DNA of 64,000 bases, from the NCBI GenBank assembly GCA_004295565.1, contig AP019416.1, positions 1 to 64,000 on the forward strand, in the 5' to 3' direction. The notes under the pieces were generated by a model, which searched no databases, was not told the origin of the DNA, and was given only the letters and a program-made list of their open reading frames with translations. Positions 1 through 12,567 of this stretch are shown in pieces; position 1 is the stretch's first letter; every line of letters begins with the position of its first letter. The DNA comes from Vreelandella olivaria. Lineage in GTDB: Bacteria; Pseudomonadota; Gammaproteobacteria; Pseudomonadales; Halomonadaceae. The position numbers were made by a program, and so were the translations under genes.

Positions 1-5
1 TTAAG

Positions 6-47
6 TTGTCCACAGGTGGACGTTGAAGGCTAAACCCGTGTGGATAA
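6..47. promoter_or_regulatory. DnaA boxes upstream of dnaA (edge of origin region)
   Basis: A consensus DnaA box TTATCCACA is present on the minus strand at 39-47 (TGTGGATAA on the plus strand), and a one-mismatch box TTGTCCACA lies on the plus strand at 6-14. Bases 8-21 also form a palindrome, GTCCAC-AG-GTGGAC. DnaA boxes directly before dnaA are expected for oriC and for dnaA autoregulation; only this edge lies inside the window, so the extent of the origin cannot be judged. Confidence 0.7.
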
Positions 48-100
48 CCGAGGCTTTGGGCGCTACAATGGTCGGCCGTTTTCAACCGATGGTGAGATGA

Positions 101-1567
101 GTGTCACTGACGCTTTGGCAACAGTGCCTGGACAACCTGCAGGATGAGCTGAATTCACAACAGTTCAATACCTGGATACGCCCGCTGCAGGCAGAAGAAG
201 GAGAGTCCAACGAGCTGCGCTTATTGGCGCCGAATCGCTTCGTGCGCGATTGGGTGAGCGATAAGTATGCCAAGCGGATTAGTGAGCTGATGCGGGAACT
301 CGCACCGGCCAAACCGCCCAAGGTAAGCTTGACGGTGGGCAGTCGGCGCTTGGCAACCCAGGCCCCTCAGCATCGTGATTTAGGTAATCCTGTATCGGCT
401 TCATCTTCCCGACCGTCATCGCCAGCGGTACATACGCCACCCCGTGGCGATATTGCCGATGAGCGTGAAATCGACAGGTTGCGTGATGAAGCGCCGAGCC
501 GGCGCAATAATGAACGTCAGGTGCAGGTAGAAGGCAGTCTGAAACATGGCAGCGGGCTAAATCCGAATTTTACTTTCGATACGTTTGTAGAAGGTAAGTC
601 GAACCAATTAGCTCGTGCGGCCTCTCGACAGGTGTCTGAAAACCCCGGTGGTGCTTATAATCCCTTGTTTTTATACGGCGGTGTCGGCCTGGGTAAAACC
701 CACTTGATGCATGCGGTGGGGAATGCTTTGGCAACTCGGCGTGAAAACGCCCGGGTGGTGTACCTGCACTCCGAGCGGTTTGTCGCTGATATGGTAAAAG
801 CGCTCCAGCTTAACGCCATCAATGACTTTAAACGCTTTTACCGCAGTGTTGATGCGTTACTCATTGATGATATTCAATTTTTGCGGGAAAAGAGCGCTCT
901 CAAGAAGAGTTTTTTCATACCTTCAATGCGCTATTAGAAGGTGGTCAGCAAATGATCCTGACCTCTGACCGCTATCCGAAAGAGATCAGTGGGGTAGAAG
1001 AGCGCCTTAAGTCACGCTTTGGTTGGGGGCTTACCGTCGCCATTGAGCCACCGGAGCTTGAAACCCGGGTGGCTATCTTGATGAAAAAGGCCGACCAAGC
1101 TAAGGTCGATTTACCTCATGATGCGGCTTTCTTTATTGCCCAGAAAATTCGTTCCAATGTGCGCGAATTGGAAGGGGCATTGAAAAAAGTCATTGCTGAT
1201 TCGCATTTCATGGGTAAAACGATTACCCAAGACTTTATTCGAGAGTCCCTGAAAGACCTGTTAGCCCTTCAGGATAAGCAGGTAGGGGTTGATAATATTC
1301 AGCGTACGGTTGCCGAATATTACAAAAATCAAGGTGGCGGATCTGCTTTCCAAGCGTCGTTCACGCTCAGTTGCTCGCCCTCGTCAGGTGGCGATGGCGC
1401 TTGCTAAGGAACTCACCAATCACAGCTTGCCTGAGATTGGCGATGCCTTTGGTGGGCGTGACCATACAACGGTGTTGCACGCTTGCCGAAAAGTGAAATC
1501 ATTGCAGGAAGAGAGCGCGGATATTCGTGAGGATTACAAGAATTTACTGCGCCTGTTGACCAGTTAA
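101..1567 (+). CDS. dnaA: Chromosomal replication initiator DnaA (two frameshifts)
   Basis: DnaA binds DnaA boxes at oriC, uses ATP to melt the origin and helps load DnaB. The GTG at 101 gives an N-terminus [16 protein letters not shown], close to E. coli DnaA, with GGTGAG just upstream. Domains seen in order are the N-terminal domain I, a variable linker, the AAA+ module with Walker A (GGVGLGKTH) and Walker B (LLIDDIQFL), and the C-terminal DNA-binding helix-turn-helix with [15 protein letters not shown]. The frame breaks twice: one base is missing near 893-896 and there is an extra A in the run at 1324-1328. Repaired length is about 488 aa. The gene is essential, so these are read as sequence errors. 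dnaN follows 60 bp later. Confidence 0.95.
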
Positions 1568-1582
1568 TCATCCCATGGGACG

Positions 1583-1604
1583 GGCCTGTTACGCGCAGGC
1601 CTTT
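1583..1604 (+). terminator. Weak hairpin between dnaA and dnaN
   Basis: A 6-bp stem GGCCTG/CAGGCC (1583-1588 with 1596-1601) is followed by only TTTC. It could be a weak terminator or attenuator that lowers read-through into dnaN, or be without function. The short T tract keeps confidence low. Confidence 0.3.
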
Positions 1605-1627
1605 CAGGATATAGAACCGGAGTATTG

Positions 1628-2731
1628 ATGAAATTTTCGATTTCCCGAGAGGCGCTGCTACGTCCGCTGACTCTGGTCGCTGGTGTTGTTGAGCGTCGTC
1701 AAACGCTGCCAGTACTGTCTAATGTGCTGATTCAAGTTGAGGGTGATCAAGTATCGCTCACCGGCACTGATTTAGAAGTCGAGCTCGTTGGTCGCACGGT
1801 GGCAAGCCAGGTCGATCAGGCAGGTTCTGCGACAGTACCCGCGCGTAAGTTGATGGATATTTGTAAGTCACTACCCGATCAGTCTGACATTCAGCTGGGT
1901 GTGGAAGAGGGGCGCGCGGTACTTCGCAGTGGGCGTTCGCGTTTCACTCTTTCGACTCTTCCGGTGGCTGAATTTCCCAATATTGAGGATGCAGACGGTA
2001 GCCAGGAGATTAGTGTGCCCCGTGGCACCTTAAAGCACCTGATCGAAGCTACCTCGTTTGCTATGGCGCAGCAGGATGTGCGTTATTACCTCAACGGTAT
2101 GCTACTGGAAATTCAAAGTAATTTACTGCGCACGGTTGCCACCGACGGGCACCGTCTGGCGATGTGTTCGCGCCCAATCGAAGTCTCTGTTAGCCAGTCT
2201 CAGAAGCTGATTGTGCCGCGCAAGGGCATTCTAGAGCTATCAAGACTGTTGGATGATAGCGATGAGCCTGTCAGTTTAACGCTTGGCTCCAGCCACGTGC
2301 GTGCCCATACGGGAGATTTTACCTTCACCTCCAAGTTAATCGACGGTAAATTTCCTGACTATGAGCGCGTTGTTCCACGTAATGGCGATAAGGTATTGAT
2401 TGCAGAGCGTGCCGAGCTGCGTCAGGTGCTTTCGCGTACTGCCATTCTCTCTAATGAGAAGTACCGCGGTGTGCGCCTTTATCTTGAGGAGAATAACCTC
2501 AAAGTGATGGCTAACAACCCGGAGCAGGAAGAGGCCGAGGAGAATATCGCCGTTGAGTACAATGGTGGGGCGATGGAAGTTGGTTTTAACGTTGGCTATT
2601 TGGTTGATGTGTTAACCGTGCTTAATGAAGATCGCGTACAAATTACCTTGGCTGACCCCAACAGTAGTGCTTTGTTGGAAGAACCTGGCGGTGGCGATGC
2701 GCTTTATGTTGTTATGCCTATGCGCCTGTAA
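1628..2731 (+). CDS. dnaN: DNA polymerase III sliding clamp, beta subunit
   Basis: The beta clamp is a ring-shaped dimer that tethers DNA polymerase III to DNA. The ATG at 1628 begins MKFSISREALLRPL, aligned with E. coli DnaN (MKFTVEREHLLKPL). The protein is 367 aa, against 366 in E. coli, and no frameshift is seen. Conserved pieces include LPVLSNVLI and SLTGTDLEVE in domain 1, TDGHRLAM in domain 2 and the C-terminal MPMRL, near the client-binding cleft. It lies in the usual dnaA-dnaN-recF-gyrB order. A TTG three bases upstream is in frame but is not the natural start. Confidence 0.98.
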   Translation: MKFSISREALLRPLTLVAGVVERRQTLPVLSNVLIQVEGDQVSLTGTDLEVELVGRTVASQVDQAGSATVPARKLMDICKSLPDQSDIQLGVEEGRAVLRSGRSRFTLSTLPVAEFPNIEDADGSQEISVPRGTLKHLIEATSFAMAQQDVRYYLNGMLLEIQSNLLRTVATDGHRLAMCSRPIEVSVSQSQKLIVPRKGILELSRLLDDSDEPVSLTLGSSHVRAHTGDFTFTSKLIDGKFPDYERVVPRNGDKVLIAERAELRQVLSRTAILSNEKYRGVRLYLEENNLKVMANNPEQEEAEENIAVEYNGGAMEVGFNVGYLVDVLTVLNEDRVQITLADPNSSALLEEPGGGDALYVVMPMRL

Positions 2732-2775
2732 ACGGTTTTGTATAGAGGCATGACAATCGATAGACGGTAGGCCAT

Positions 2776-2811
2776 GTTAGCGGCGCTTCTGGTAGCAGAA
2801 GCGCCGCTAAC
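2776..2811. repeat. Perfect 16-bp stem-loop between dnaN and recF
   Basis: Bases 2776-2791 (GTTAGCGGCGCTTCTG) pair perfectly with 2796-2811, leaving a GTAG loop. No T tract follows on the plus strand, so it is not a standard rho-independent terminator. It sits about 45 bp upstream of the recF start and could stabilise the dnaN transcript or limit expression of recF. The role is inference. Confidence 0.75.
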
Positions 2812-2858
2812 GCGTTGGAATACTCGCTTTCGAGGACTGTTTAAGTGGTGATAATAGG

Positions 2859-3961
2859 ATGAGCCTGACACTGCTTAATTTTCACGCTGTGCGCAACCTG
2901 CAGCCTGTTGAGATGACGCCCTCTTCGCGCATCAATGTTATTAGTGGTGCCAATGGCAGTGGCAAAACCAGTCTATTGGAAGGAATCCATATTCTAGGAA
3001 TGGGGCGCTCTTTTCGCACGCGCCAGTTAAAACACGTGATCCAGATGGATCAGCCGTATATGACGCTGTATGGGCGTTTAAGTGGTGAGCCTGAGGTCAC
3101 CCTTGGTGTACGCCGTTTGCGTGCGCAGAGGGAGCTTGAGCTGCGTTTGAAAGGCGATAAGAACGCTCGGTTGGCGGAGCTGGTAGAGGCGATGCCACTT
3201 CAGTTAATTAACCCGGATGCTTTTCGATTGCTTGAAGGTTCTCCCGCCGGTCGGCGTGAGTTTCTTGACTGGGGAGTGTTTCACGTGAAACACGATTTTT
3301 TAGCAATCTGGAAGCATACCCGGCGTGCGTTGAAACATCGGAATGCTCTGCTCAGGCGTGGTAGAATACATCCTCAGGAAATGGCGGTGTGGGAGCATGA
3401 GCTAGCCGTTTGGGGCGAGCAGATGGATACGCTACGTCGAGATTGGTTCAGTAGCTTTTACCGGTCTTTGAAGAGACCCTTAAAGTGCTACTTCCCTTGC
3501 CGGGTTTGTCGCTCCATTACGCCAGAGGTTGGGATAAAGAGAAATCTCTTGCGGCGGTGTTACATGATAGTCGGCCAACCGATCAGCAGATGGGGTTTAC
3601 TCAGCAAGGCCCACAGCGCGCAGACTTGCGCATCAGGATAAATAAACAGCCTGCTGTTGAAGTGCTTTCCAGAGGCCAGCAAAAGTTAGTGGTGAGTGCG
3701 TTAAAGCTCGCCCAGGGGCGGTTTCTGGAAAGAACAGCACAGCGGCACTGTATATATCTTATCGATGATTTGCCAGCAGAGCTTGACGAGCAGAATCGGC
3801 AACAGTTTTGTGGGCTACTCGAAGACATGCAGTGCCAAGCATTTATTACCAGTGTCGAACCTTCTGCATTAAAAAATGCCTGGCGCACTGGAACCCCCGT
3901 AGCAATGTTTCACGTGAAACATGCCAAAGAGGGTTTCAGTGATTTATTAAGCGATAGCTAG
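2859..3961 (+). CDS. recF: DNA replication/repair protein RecF (one frameshift)
   Basis: RecF is an SMC-like ATPase that, with RecO and RecR, helps load RecA at single-strand gaps. The ATG at 2859 begins MSLTLLNFHAVRNL. Walker A is GANGSGKTSLLEG near residue 30; the ABC-type signature LSRGQQKLVVSALKLAQG and the Walker B region YLIDDLPAELDE lie in the C-terminal part. One T appears missing from the run at 3467-3469, and the frame resumes correctly beyond it; repaired length is about 367 aa. Two parS-type palindromes lie inside the coding sequence (3277-3292 and 3906-3921), each read in the same phase as F-H-V-K-H. gyrB starts about 100 bp downstream. Confidence 0.93.
3277..3292. other. parS: parS centromere site, copy 1 (inside recF)
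   Basis: The sequence matches the classic 16-bp parS palindrome TGTTTCACGTGAAACA exactly, and the palindrome extends one base further on each side. parS sites are bound and nucleated by ParB (Spo0J) for chromosome segregation and cluster near the origin, as here. The site is within recF and encodes part of V-F-H-V-K-H. Confidence 0.92.
3906..3921. other. parS: parS centromere site, copy 2 (inside recF 3' end)
   Basis: Exact match to TGTTTCACGTGAAACA, about 40 bp before the recF stop. It is read as M-F-H-V-K-H, in the same codon phase as copy 1. parA and parB are not in this window; they usually lie on the other side of dnaA, near gidA/mnmG. Confidence 0.92.
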
Positions 3962-4063
3962 TGTAGGCCGCTAAATGTGTGGTCAAGCAAGCTGCCGTGG
4001 TAATGCCAGCGCAGGAAGGGGTAGGCGATACGGGATGAGGCAGACTTCACGACGGAGTGGTCA

Positions 4064-6485
<2,422 letters not shown>

Positions 6486-6504
6486 GATATGGTTGTGCTC
6501 GCAA

Positions 6505-6520
6505 TGTTTCACGTGAAACA
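6505..6520. other. parS: parS centromere site, copy 3 (downstream of gyrB)
   Basis: Exact TGTTTCACGTGAAACA, intergenic, 20 bp after the gyrB stop codon. Confidence 0.92.
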
Positions 6521-6572
6521 CTACGTTAATGAGCCTATCAGCCTTGCCTCAACATGATTTAATGTCACTATG

Positions 6573-6607
6573 AAAAGCGCCGCTATGTATTCCATAGCGG
6601 CGTTTTT
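6573..6607 (+). terminator. Rho-independent terminator after gyrB
   Basis: A perfect 10-bp stem, CGCCGCTATG (6578-6587) pairing with CATAGCGGCG (6593-6602), has a 5-nt loop and is followed by TTTTT; AAAA precedes the left arm, so it may act in both directions. It ends the dnaA-gyrB gene group. Confidence 0.85.
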
Positions 6608-6720
6608 ATTGGTAGCTAGATTGGCAGGATGCATTTATAGCAGGAGAGAGTAATTCGTTTCAGTCAAAGCTCCGCAGGTAACGCAGAGCGGTTATGACTC
6701 CCCAACTCGGTGGCGGTTAG

Positions 6721-7268
6721 CTATTTAATGAGCCACTCAACAAATTGCGCTAAATCATCGAAGACCTTGGTTTTTTCAAGACCAACGCCTTTTGCTCCGT
6801 CTTAACTCCCTTTCCTGTTCTGACCAGCACTGTTTTACAGCCTACTGCTTCGCCCGCCTGAAGATCCCGTAGACTATCACCGACCATCCAGCTTCCTGTT
6901 AAGCTTGCTAACCCCAGGTGCTGTTGTATGTTTAACAGCATTCCTGGCAAGGGCTTACGGCATCGGCAATTATCATCTGGCCCATGGGGGCAGTAAGCGA
7001 TATGGGCGATATGACCACTTTCCGATGTTACTAATCTTACTAAGTGTTCATGCATCGTATGGAGGGTTGCTTCATCATAATAGCCACGGGCAATGCCCGA
7101 TTGATTCGTTGCGACGGCAACGGTGTATCCCGCGTGAGTAAGGCGGGCAATGGCAGTGATTGAAGTGGGGTAGGGCACCCACTCGTCGAGAGATTTGATG
7201 TAGTTATCAGAGTCATGGTTGATGACGCCGTCTCGATCCAGGATGACAAGGGTATCTGCACTTAGCAT
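6721..7268 (-). CDS. gmhB: D-glycero-beta-D-manno-heptose 1,7-bisphosphate 7-phosphatase (one frameshift)
   Basis: This HAD-family phosphatase removes the 7-phosphate in the ADP-heptose pathway that feeds the LPS inner core. The start region holds ILDRDGVINHDS with the HAD nucleophile Asp, then TNQSGIARG, the Cys/His zinc loop CPHGPDDNCRCRKP and GDSLRDLQAG. The expected C-terminus appears only after restoring one base near 6788; the real stop is then TAG at 6721-6723, giving about 182 aa. Function fits hldD, hldE and the heptosyltransferases in this window. In many Gammaproteobacteria gmhB is also found next to glyS. Confidence 0.88.
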
Positions 7269-7346
7269 AGTGATCCTATTGGTACGGTTGCCGACGATAC
7301 TTTCTGCCCGCGAGATTTAAGCTATTTTACCGCGATCTAGCCAAGA

Positions 7347-7362
7347 TGTTTCACGTGAAACG
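7347..7362. other. parS: parS-like site, copy 4 (one mismatch)
   Basis: TGTTTCACGTGAAACG differs from the other three copies only in the last base, which breaks the outermost pair. It lies between gmhB and the glyS terminator. With copies 1-3 it makes a cluster of four sites within about 4 kb, starting 3.2 kb from dnaA. Confidence 0.8.
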
Positions 7363-7378
7363 CCATACCTCAACCAAT

Positions 7379-7404
7379 AAAAAAACCCAGCCGGTAGGGC
7401 TGGG
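7379..7404 (-). terminator. Rho-independent terminator of glyQS
   Basis: On the minus strand a 7-bp stem CCCAGCC/GGCTGGG with a 5-nt loop is followed by a run of seven T's interrupted by one A. It lies just downstream of the glyS stop. Confidence 0.85.
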
Positions 7405-7431
7405 CTTGGGTTGCGAACCATTAACCGATGA

Positions 7432-9497
7432 CTACTGAGGGAGCAGCGAGATATCGGCGACTTCTAAAAACAGCGCTTGAAGGCTAGCAAGAAGCGCCAA
7501 TCGATTACGCTGAATAGCCGGGTCGTCCGCCATCACCATCACCTGGTCAAAGAAGGCATCCACTGGATCGCGTAGTGTGGCAAGTACGTCGAGTGCCTGC
7601 TGATAGTCACCGGCAGCAAATAGCGGCGCCACCTGTGCCTGGCAACCGGTCACAGCATTAAACAACGCCCGTTCGGCATCTTCCTGGAGCAAGCTTTGAT
7701 TGACCGATGCGCTAGCGTCATGCTTCTGCTTGCTTAGAATATTCGAAACGCGCTTGTTAGCAGCTGCCAATGCAGATGCTTCATCACGCTGAGCAAAGGC
7801 CTTCACAGCGCGCAGGCGGCGAGCGAAGTCGAGCGGGTTAGTGACTGGGCGTGCACGTACGGCAAGGTACATTTCAGCGCTGATGCCCTCTTCCTGGCCC
7901 CAGGCGCGGAAGCGATCCAGCATGTACGTCAGCACGTCCTCAACCAATCCCTCGGCCTTGGGGAGGCCCTGGTGCTGTTCAGAGGCAACCGTAAGTAGCT
8001 CACGCAGGTCAAGATCCAGCTCGCCTTTGACCAGAATGTTAAGCACGCCAATCGAAGCACGACGTAGAGCGAAAGGATCTTTCGCACCGGTTGGGCGTTG
8101 GCCAATCCCGAAGATGCCCACTAGGGTATCCAGTCGATCCGCCAGAGCTAAGGCCTTGCCTGTAGCACTTTGGGGTATCGCATCAGTCGCAAAGCGGGGC
8201 AGGTACTGCTCCTCAAGGGCTTGGGCAACTTCCGCGGGTTCGCTATCCTGCTCGGCGTAGTAGCGTCCCATAATGCCCTGGAGTTCAGGGAATTCGAGCA
8301 CCATCTCCGTCACAAGGTCACACTTGGCGAGCGACACGGCGCGCTGGGCGTGAGCTTCGTCGCCATTGATGCGTTCGGCAATAAACGTCGCAATAGCCGA
8401 ACTACGGCGCGCTTTATCCGCTAAGGTGCCTAGCTGTTGTTGGAACACCACACTCTCTAACTGTGGTATGCGCGAAGCTAATGTGCTCTTGCGATCGGTG
8501 TCGTAGAAAAACGCTGCATCGGCCAAACGCGGGCGAATGACTTTTTCGTTACCGGCAATGACCTGGTCGGGGTCAGCGCTGTCGATATTGGCAATGGTGA
8601 TAAACAGCGGCTTCAACTTGCCAGCGTCATCCAGCAGGTGAAAATATTTCTGGTTAGCCTTCATTGAGGAGATCAAACACTCAGCGGGGACTTCCAGAAA
8701 GCGCTCATCGAAGCTACCCGTGAGTGCGACCGGCCATTCTACCAAGCCACTCACTTCTACCAGCAGATCTTCGTCGATAACCGCATTGGCTTCCTGAACC
8801 TCAGCTTCTGCCAACACCTGCTCGCGGATGCGCTCGCGGCGCTGCTCTCGATCCACCAGTACATAGGCATTTTCCAGCGCAGTCACGTACTCGTCGGCAT
8901 GAGCCAACTGAAGGGCATCAGGGGCGTGGAAACGATGGCCATAGGTGGTGCAGCTAGCTTCTAGGCCCAGCGCCTCAGCGGCCACTACATCACTGCCATA
9001 AAGTGCTACCAGCCAGTGAACGGGGCGGGAAAACTCAACCCGTGAGGCACCCCAGCGCATGTTTTTAGGCACAGGGAGAGCACTGATGGACTTGCGGATA
9101 ATCTCGGGCAGCAGCGCTTGAATCGTTTCCCCTTGCTGCTGCTCGCGGAAACCTAGCCAGGTGCCTTTGTCGGTTTCCAGATGAATCAGTTCGTCGACGC
9201 TGACGCCACAGGAGCGGGCGAAGCCTTCCGCAGCTTTGGTAGCAACGCCATCCTTAAAGGCAGCCGCCAGCGCTGGGCCACGGCGCTCAACGTCGCGGTC
9301 AGGCTGTTTATCAGCCAGCTCACGCACTTGAACCGCTAAACGGCGTGGTGTTGCATAAGCGGTAACGCTGGCGAAGGGAACATCCGCTTCTTGCAGGCCT
9401 TTCTCTATTTCTGCGGCAAACGCATCGGAAAGCGCGTCCAGGGCCGTGGGAGGAAGCTCTTCTGCACCGAGTTCCAGTAAAGGGTATTTACAGCCAT
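7432..9497 (-). CDS. glyS: Glycyl-tRNA synthetase beta subunit (one frameshift)
   Basis: GlyS is the large subunit of the alpha2-beta2 glycyl-tRNA synthetase. The conserved N-terminus LELGAEELPPTALDAL is reached from the ATG at 9497 only if one base is restored in the run at 9479-9481; it then reads MAVNTLLLELGAEELPP. Further features are MRWGASRVEFSRPVHWLVAL and ADRLDTLVGIFGIGQRPTGAKDPFALRR. Repaired length is 688 aa, against 689 in E. coli. The start overlaps the glyQ stop by one base (TAATG), which points to translational coupling. Confidence 0.95.
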
Positions 9498-10465
9498 TAG
9501 TCGTCTCCCTGATCGGCGAGTAGCTCTTGTAACAGTTCTCGGCGAAGTATTTCTGGCGCCATGGGGAAACCTTCGGCCTTTCGCGACTCAAAGTAAGCAG
9601 TGGCGACATCCCTGGCCATGGTGCGTACGCGCAGGATAAAGCGCTGACGCTCGGTGACCGAGATAGCGTGACGGGCGTCCAGCAGGTTGAAGGTGTGCGA
9701 TGCCTTCAGGACTTGCTCGTAGGCCGGAAGCGGTAGGCGGGCAGTGAGCAACTTGCCACACTCTTTTCCTGGTGATCAAAGTTGGCAAACAGCTGATCAA
9801 CGTCAGCGTGCTCAAAATTGTAGGCGGATTGTTCGCGCTCATTTTGCAGGTAAACATCGCCGTAAGTCACTTTGCTGCCATCGGGGGCAATGGCCCAAAC
9901 GAGATCATAAACGCTGTCGACGTCCTGCAGGTACATGGCAATACGCTCAAGTCCATAGGTCAGTTCGCCGGTGACTGGGTAGCATTCGATGCCACCTGCC
10001 TGCTGGAAGTAGGTAAACTGGGTGACTTCCATGCCGTTTAACCATATTTCCCAACCCAGGCCCCAGGCGCCTAGGGTAGGGGATTCCCAGTTATCTTCGA
10101 CAAAGCGGATATCGTGAACCAGCGGATCAAGTCCAAGACGTTTGAGCGAGCCCAGATAAAGATCCTGCAGGTTGCTCGGCGACGGCTTCATCACTACCTG
10201 GAACTGGTAGTAGTGCTGAAGGCGGTTAGGATTTTCGCCATAGCGGCCATCAGTCGGACGCCGGAAGGCTGTACATAGGCTGCGTTCCAGCTTTCCGGGC
10301 CAATCGCCCGCAGGAAGGTGGCGGGGTGGAAGGTGCCCGCGCCGACTTCCATATCGAGCGGCTGAAGGATGACGCAACCCTGTTCTGCCCAGTACTGCTG
10401 CAGAGCAAGGATCAAGCTTGAAAGGTCGACACATCGGGTGTCGATTGGTTTGTCGAGACACTCAT
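9497..10465 (-). CDS. glyQ: Glycyl-tRNA synthetase alpha subunit (three frameshifts)
   Basis: GlyQ is the catalytic alpha subunit of the tetrameric glycyl-tRNA synthetase. Family blocks seen include [70 protein letters not shown] and [16 protein letters not shown]. The frame is broken three times by a single missing base, near 10416, 10263 and 9763. The start is placed at ATG 10465 ([16 protein letters not shown]), because after repair it leads into [13 protein letters not shown] as in E. coli. An alternative ATG at 10487 is in a different frame. Repaired length is about 323 aa. Confidence 0.92.
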
Positions 10466-10574
10466 CGCGGAAAGCACCGTTGGCCATGAATTCATAAGGC
10501 GTCAAGTATACAATCCTAGGCAGATGGGTTATAGGCACATAGGCCAACAAGCCGCTTTAGATTAGGAGAACAGT

Positions 10575-11531
10575 ATGATTGTGGTAACAGGCGGTGCCGG
10601 TTTTATCGGGGCCAACATAGTCAAGGCATTGAATGCCCGTGGGCGAAACGATGTGATGGTCGTTGACGATTTGCGCGATGGTACCAAATTCGTCAATTTG
10701 GCCGACTGCACGCTGGCGGATTACCTCGATAAGGACGATTTCCTTGCCAGGGTAAAAGCTGCCCTGCGCGGTGATAGCGTCGACCTACCCAAGATCGATG
10801 CTATTTTTCATGAAGGCGCCTGCTCGGATACCACCGAGTGGGATGGCCACTACATGATGGAAAATAACTTTGAGTACTCCAAAGTGCTGCTTAATTACTG
10901 CGAGCAGCAGAGTATCCCCTTCTTGTTCGCCTCGTCAGCCGCCACCTATGGCGGTAGCGAGATATTTAGAGAGGCGCCCGAGTGCGAAAAGCCGCTTAAC
11001 GTATACGGCTACTCAAAGCTATTGTTCGATCAGCACGTGCGTTCGCGCTGGAGTGAATTAACCACCCAGGTGGTGGGGTTCCGCTACTTTAATGTCTACG
11101 GCCCCCGTGAACAGCATAAAGGCAAAATGGCCAGCGTGGCCTATCACAATCATCTGCAAATTCGTAATGGTGAAACGCTCAAGCTGTTTGGCGCTTACGA
11201 CGGTTTTGAAGCCGGTATGCAGAGCCGTGACTTCGTTTATGTTGGCGATGTGGTCGATGTAAACCTATGGTTTTTGGATCATCCCGAACAGTCCGGCATT
11301 TTTAATCTGGGGACTGGTCGTGCGGAACCCTTTAAAGCGATTGGCGAGGCGGTCATCGACTTTTACGGTAAGGGTGAGATTGACTACATTGCGTTTCCCG
11401 AAGAGCTTAAAGGGCGCTATCAGAGCTATACCCGAGCTGATATCAGCCGGCTACGTGAGAGTGGCTGCGATGTTGAGTTTAAAACCGTTGCTCAAGGGGT
11501 GAAGGCCTACCTGGAGTGGCTAAATGGCTAA
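10575..11531 (+). CDS. hldD: ADP-L-glycero-D-manno-heptose 6-epimerase
   Basis: This enzyme epimerises ADP-D,D-heptose to ADP-L,D-heptose, the donor for the LPS inner core. It is an extended SDR: the NADP-binding [11 protein letters not shown] starts at residue 6, the SSAATYGG segment and catalytic YGYSK follow, and [11 protein letters not shown] is typical of HldD. It is 318 aa and intact. AGGAGA lies just upstream of the ATG. It overlaps waaF by 8 bp, so the two are probably co-transcribed. Confidence 0.96.
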   Translation: MIVVTGGAGFIGANIVKALNARGRNDVMVVDDLRDGTKFVNLADCTLADYLDKDDFLARVKAALRGDSVDLPKIDAIFHEGACSDTTEWDGHYMMENNFEYSKVLLNYCEQQSIPFLFASSAATYGGSEIFREAPECEKPLNVYGYSKLLFDQHVRSRWSELTTQVVGFRYFNVYGPREQHKGKMASVAYHNHLQIRNGETLKLFGAYDGFEAGMQSRDFVYVGDVVDVNLWFLDHPEQSGIFNLGTGRAEPFKAIGEAVIDFYGKGEIDYIAFPEELKGRYQSYTRADISRLRESGCDVEFKTVAQGVKAYLEWLNG

Positions 11532-12567
11532 CTCAGCTCAGCGACTGCTGGTGATTGGCCCCTCATGGGTGGGTGATATGGTCATGGCACAGAGCCTGTT
11601 CATGACCTTAAAAGCCCGTCAGCCAGGGGCGACAATCGCGGTGGTGGCACCAGCCTGGTCTCAGCCTATTTTAGAGCGTATGCCTGAAGTGGACGAAGTG
11701 CTGCCGCTGGCCGTGGGGCACGGTGAGTTTGGCCTGTCCAGCCGTCGCGAACTCGCTAATCGGCTGCGCGGGCGTTTTGACCGCGCCATTGTACTGCCTC
11801 GCTCTTGGAAAGCTGCACTGGTGCCCTTTATGGCGCGTATTCCGGAGCGTATAGGCTTTCTAGGTGAGCACCGTTATGGGCTTCTCAAGGAGCGCCGCAA
11901 GCTCGACAAGCAAGTGCTGGATCAAACGGTGAAGCGCTTTGTATCGCTGGGCCTCCCTTTGGAAGAGGCGACCAGCGGTGAGTTTGCGCTGCCCAAGCCA
12001 CGCCTGCAGATAGACCGCGATAACTTGGTCAATTTACGCCTGACACACTCGCTCTCTTCGCGCACGGCGATTGGCATGATGCCGGGCGCTGAGTATGGCC
12101 CTGCCAAGCAGTGGCCGGTGAGTTATTTTCATACATTAGCCAAACGGCTGGTGAAAGAGGGTTTTGAGGTACGCGTACTCGGTGGGGCAAAGGATCATCC
12201 GGCGGGAGAACAGATCACGCAGGGGCTTTCCCATGCCCATAACCTGTGTGGCAAAACACAGCTGGCTGATGCGGTTGATCTGCTGGCGGACTGCCGACAG
12301 GTCGTTACCAATGACTCGGGGTTAATGCATGTGGCTGCCGCGGTCGGCGTTCGCATCCATGCACTGTACGGCTCTTCATCGCCTGCCTACACGCCGCCAT
12401 TGACCGATAACGCCGTCATCCATTACCTAGCGCTCTCTTGCTCTCCCTGCTTTCAACGTACTTGCCCATTGGGGCACACCAACTGCCTTAATCAGCTCAG
12501 CGTTGAGCAAGTCCATCGACAGATTCATGCGACTCCTCAGTGGGAGAGCGTGATTGTTAATGGATAA
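11524..12567 (+). CDS. waaF: ADP-heptose:LPS heptosyltransferase II
   Basis: WaaF adds the second heptose of the LPS inner core at the cytoplasmic face. It is a GT9 glycosyltransferase, 347 aa and intact. Diagnostic pieces are [19 protein letters not shown] at the N-terminus, [14 protein letters not shown] in the middle and [15 protein letters not shown] in the nucleotide-sugar binding half. It starts inside the end of hldD. Its last 11 bases overlap the end of the convergent opgB-like gene. Confidence 0.94.
   Translation: MANSAQRLLVIGPSWVGDMVMAQSLFMTLKARQPGATIAVVAPAWSQPILERMPEVDEVLPLAVGHGEFGLSSRRELANRLRGRFDRAIVLPRSWKAALVPFMARIPERIGFLGEHRYGLLKERRKLDKQVLDQTVKRFVSLGLPLEEATSGEFALPKPRLQIDRDNLVNLRLTHSLSSRTAIGMMPGAEYGPAKQWPVSYFHTLAKRLVKEGFEVRVLGGAKDHPAGEQITQGLSHAHNLCGKTQLADAVDLLADCRQVVTNDSGLMHVAAAVGVRIHALYGSSSPAYTPPLTDNAVIHYLALSCSPCFQRTCPLGHTNCLNQLSVEQVHRQIHATPQWESVIVNG

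Noticed and set aside
9497-10465. T-box or glycine riboswitch before glyQS
   Set aside because: No T-box or glycine aptamer features are visible, and gammaproteobacterial glyQS normally lack them.
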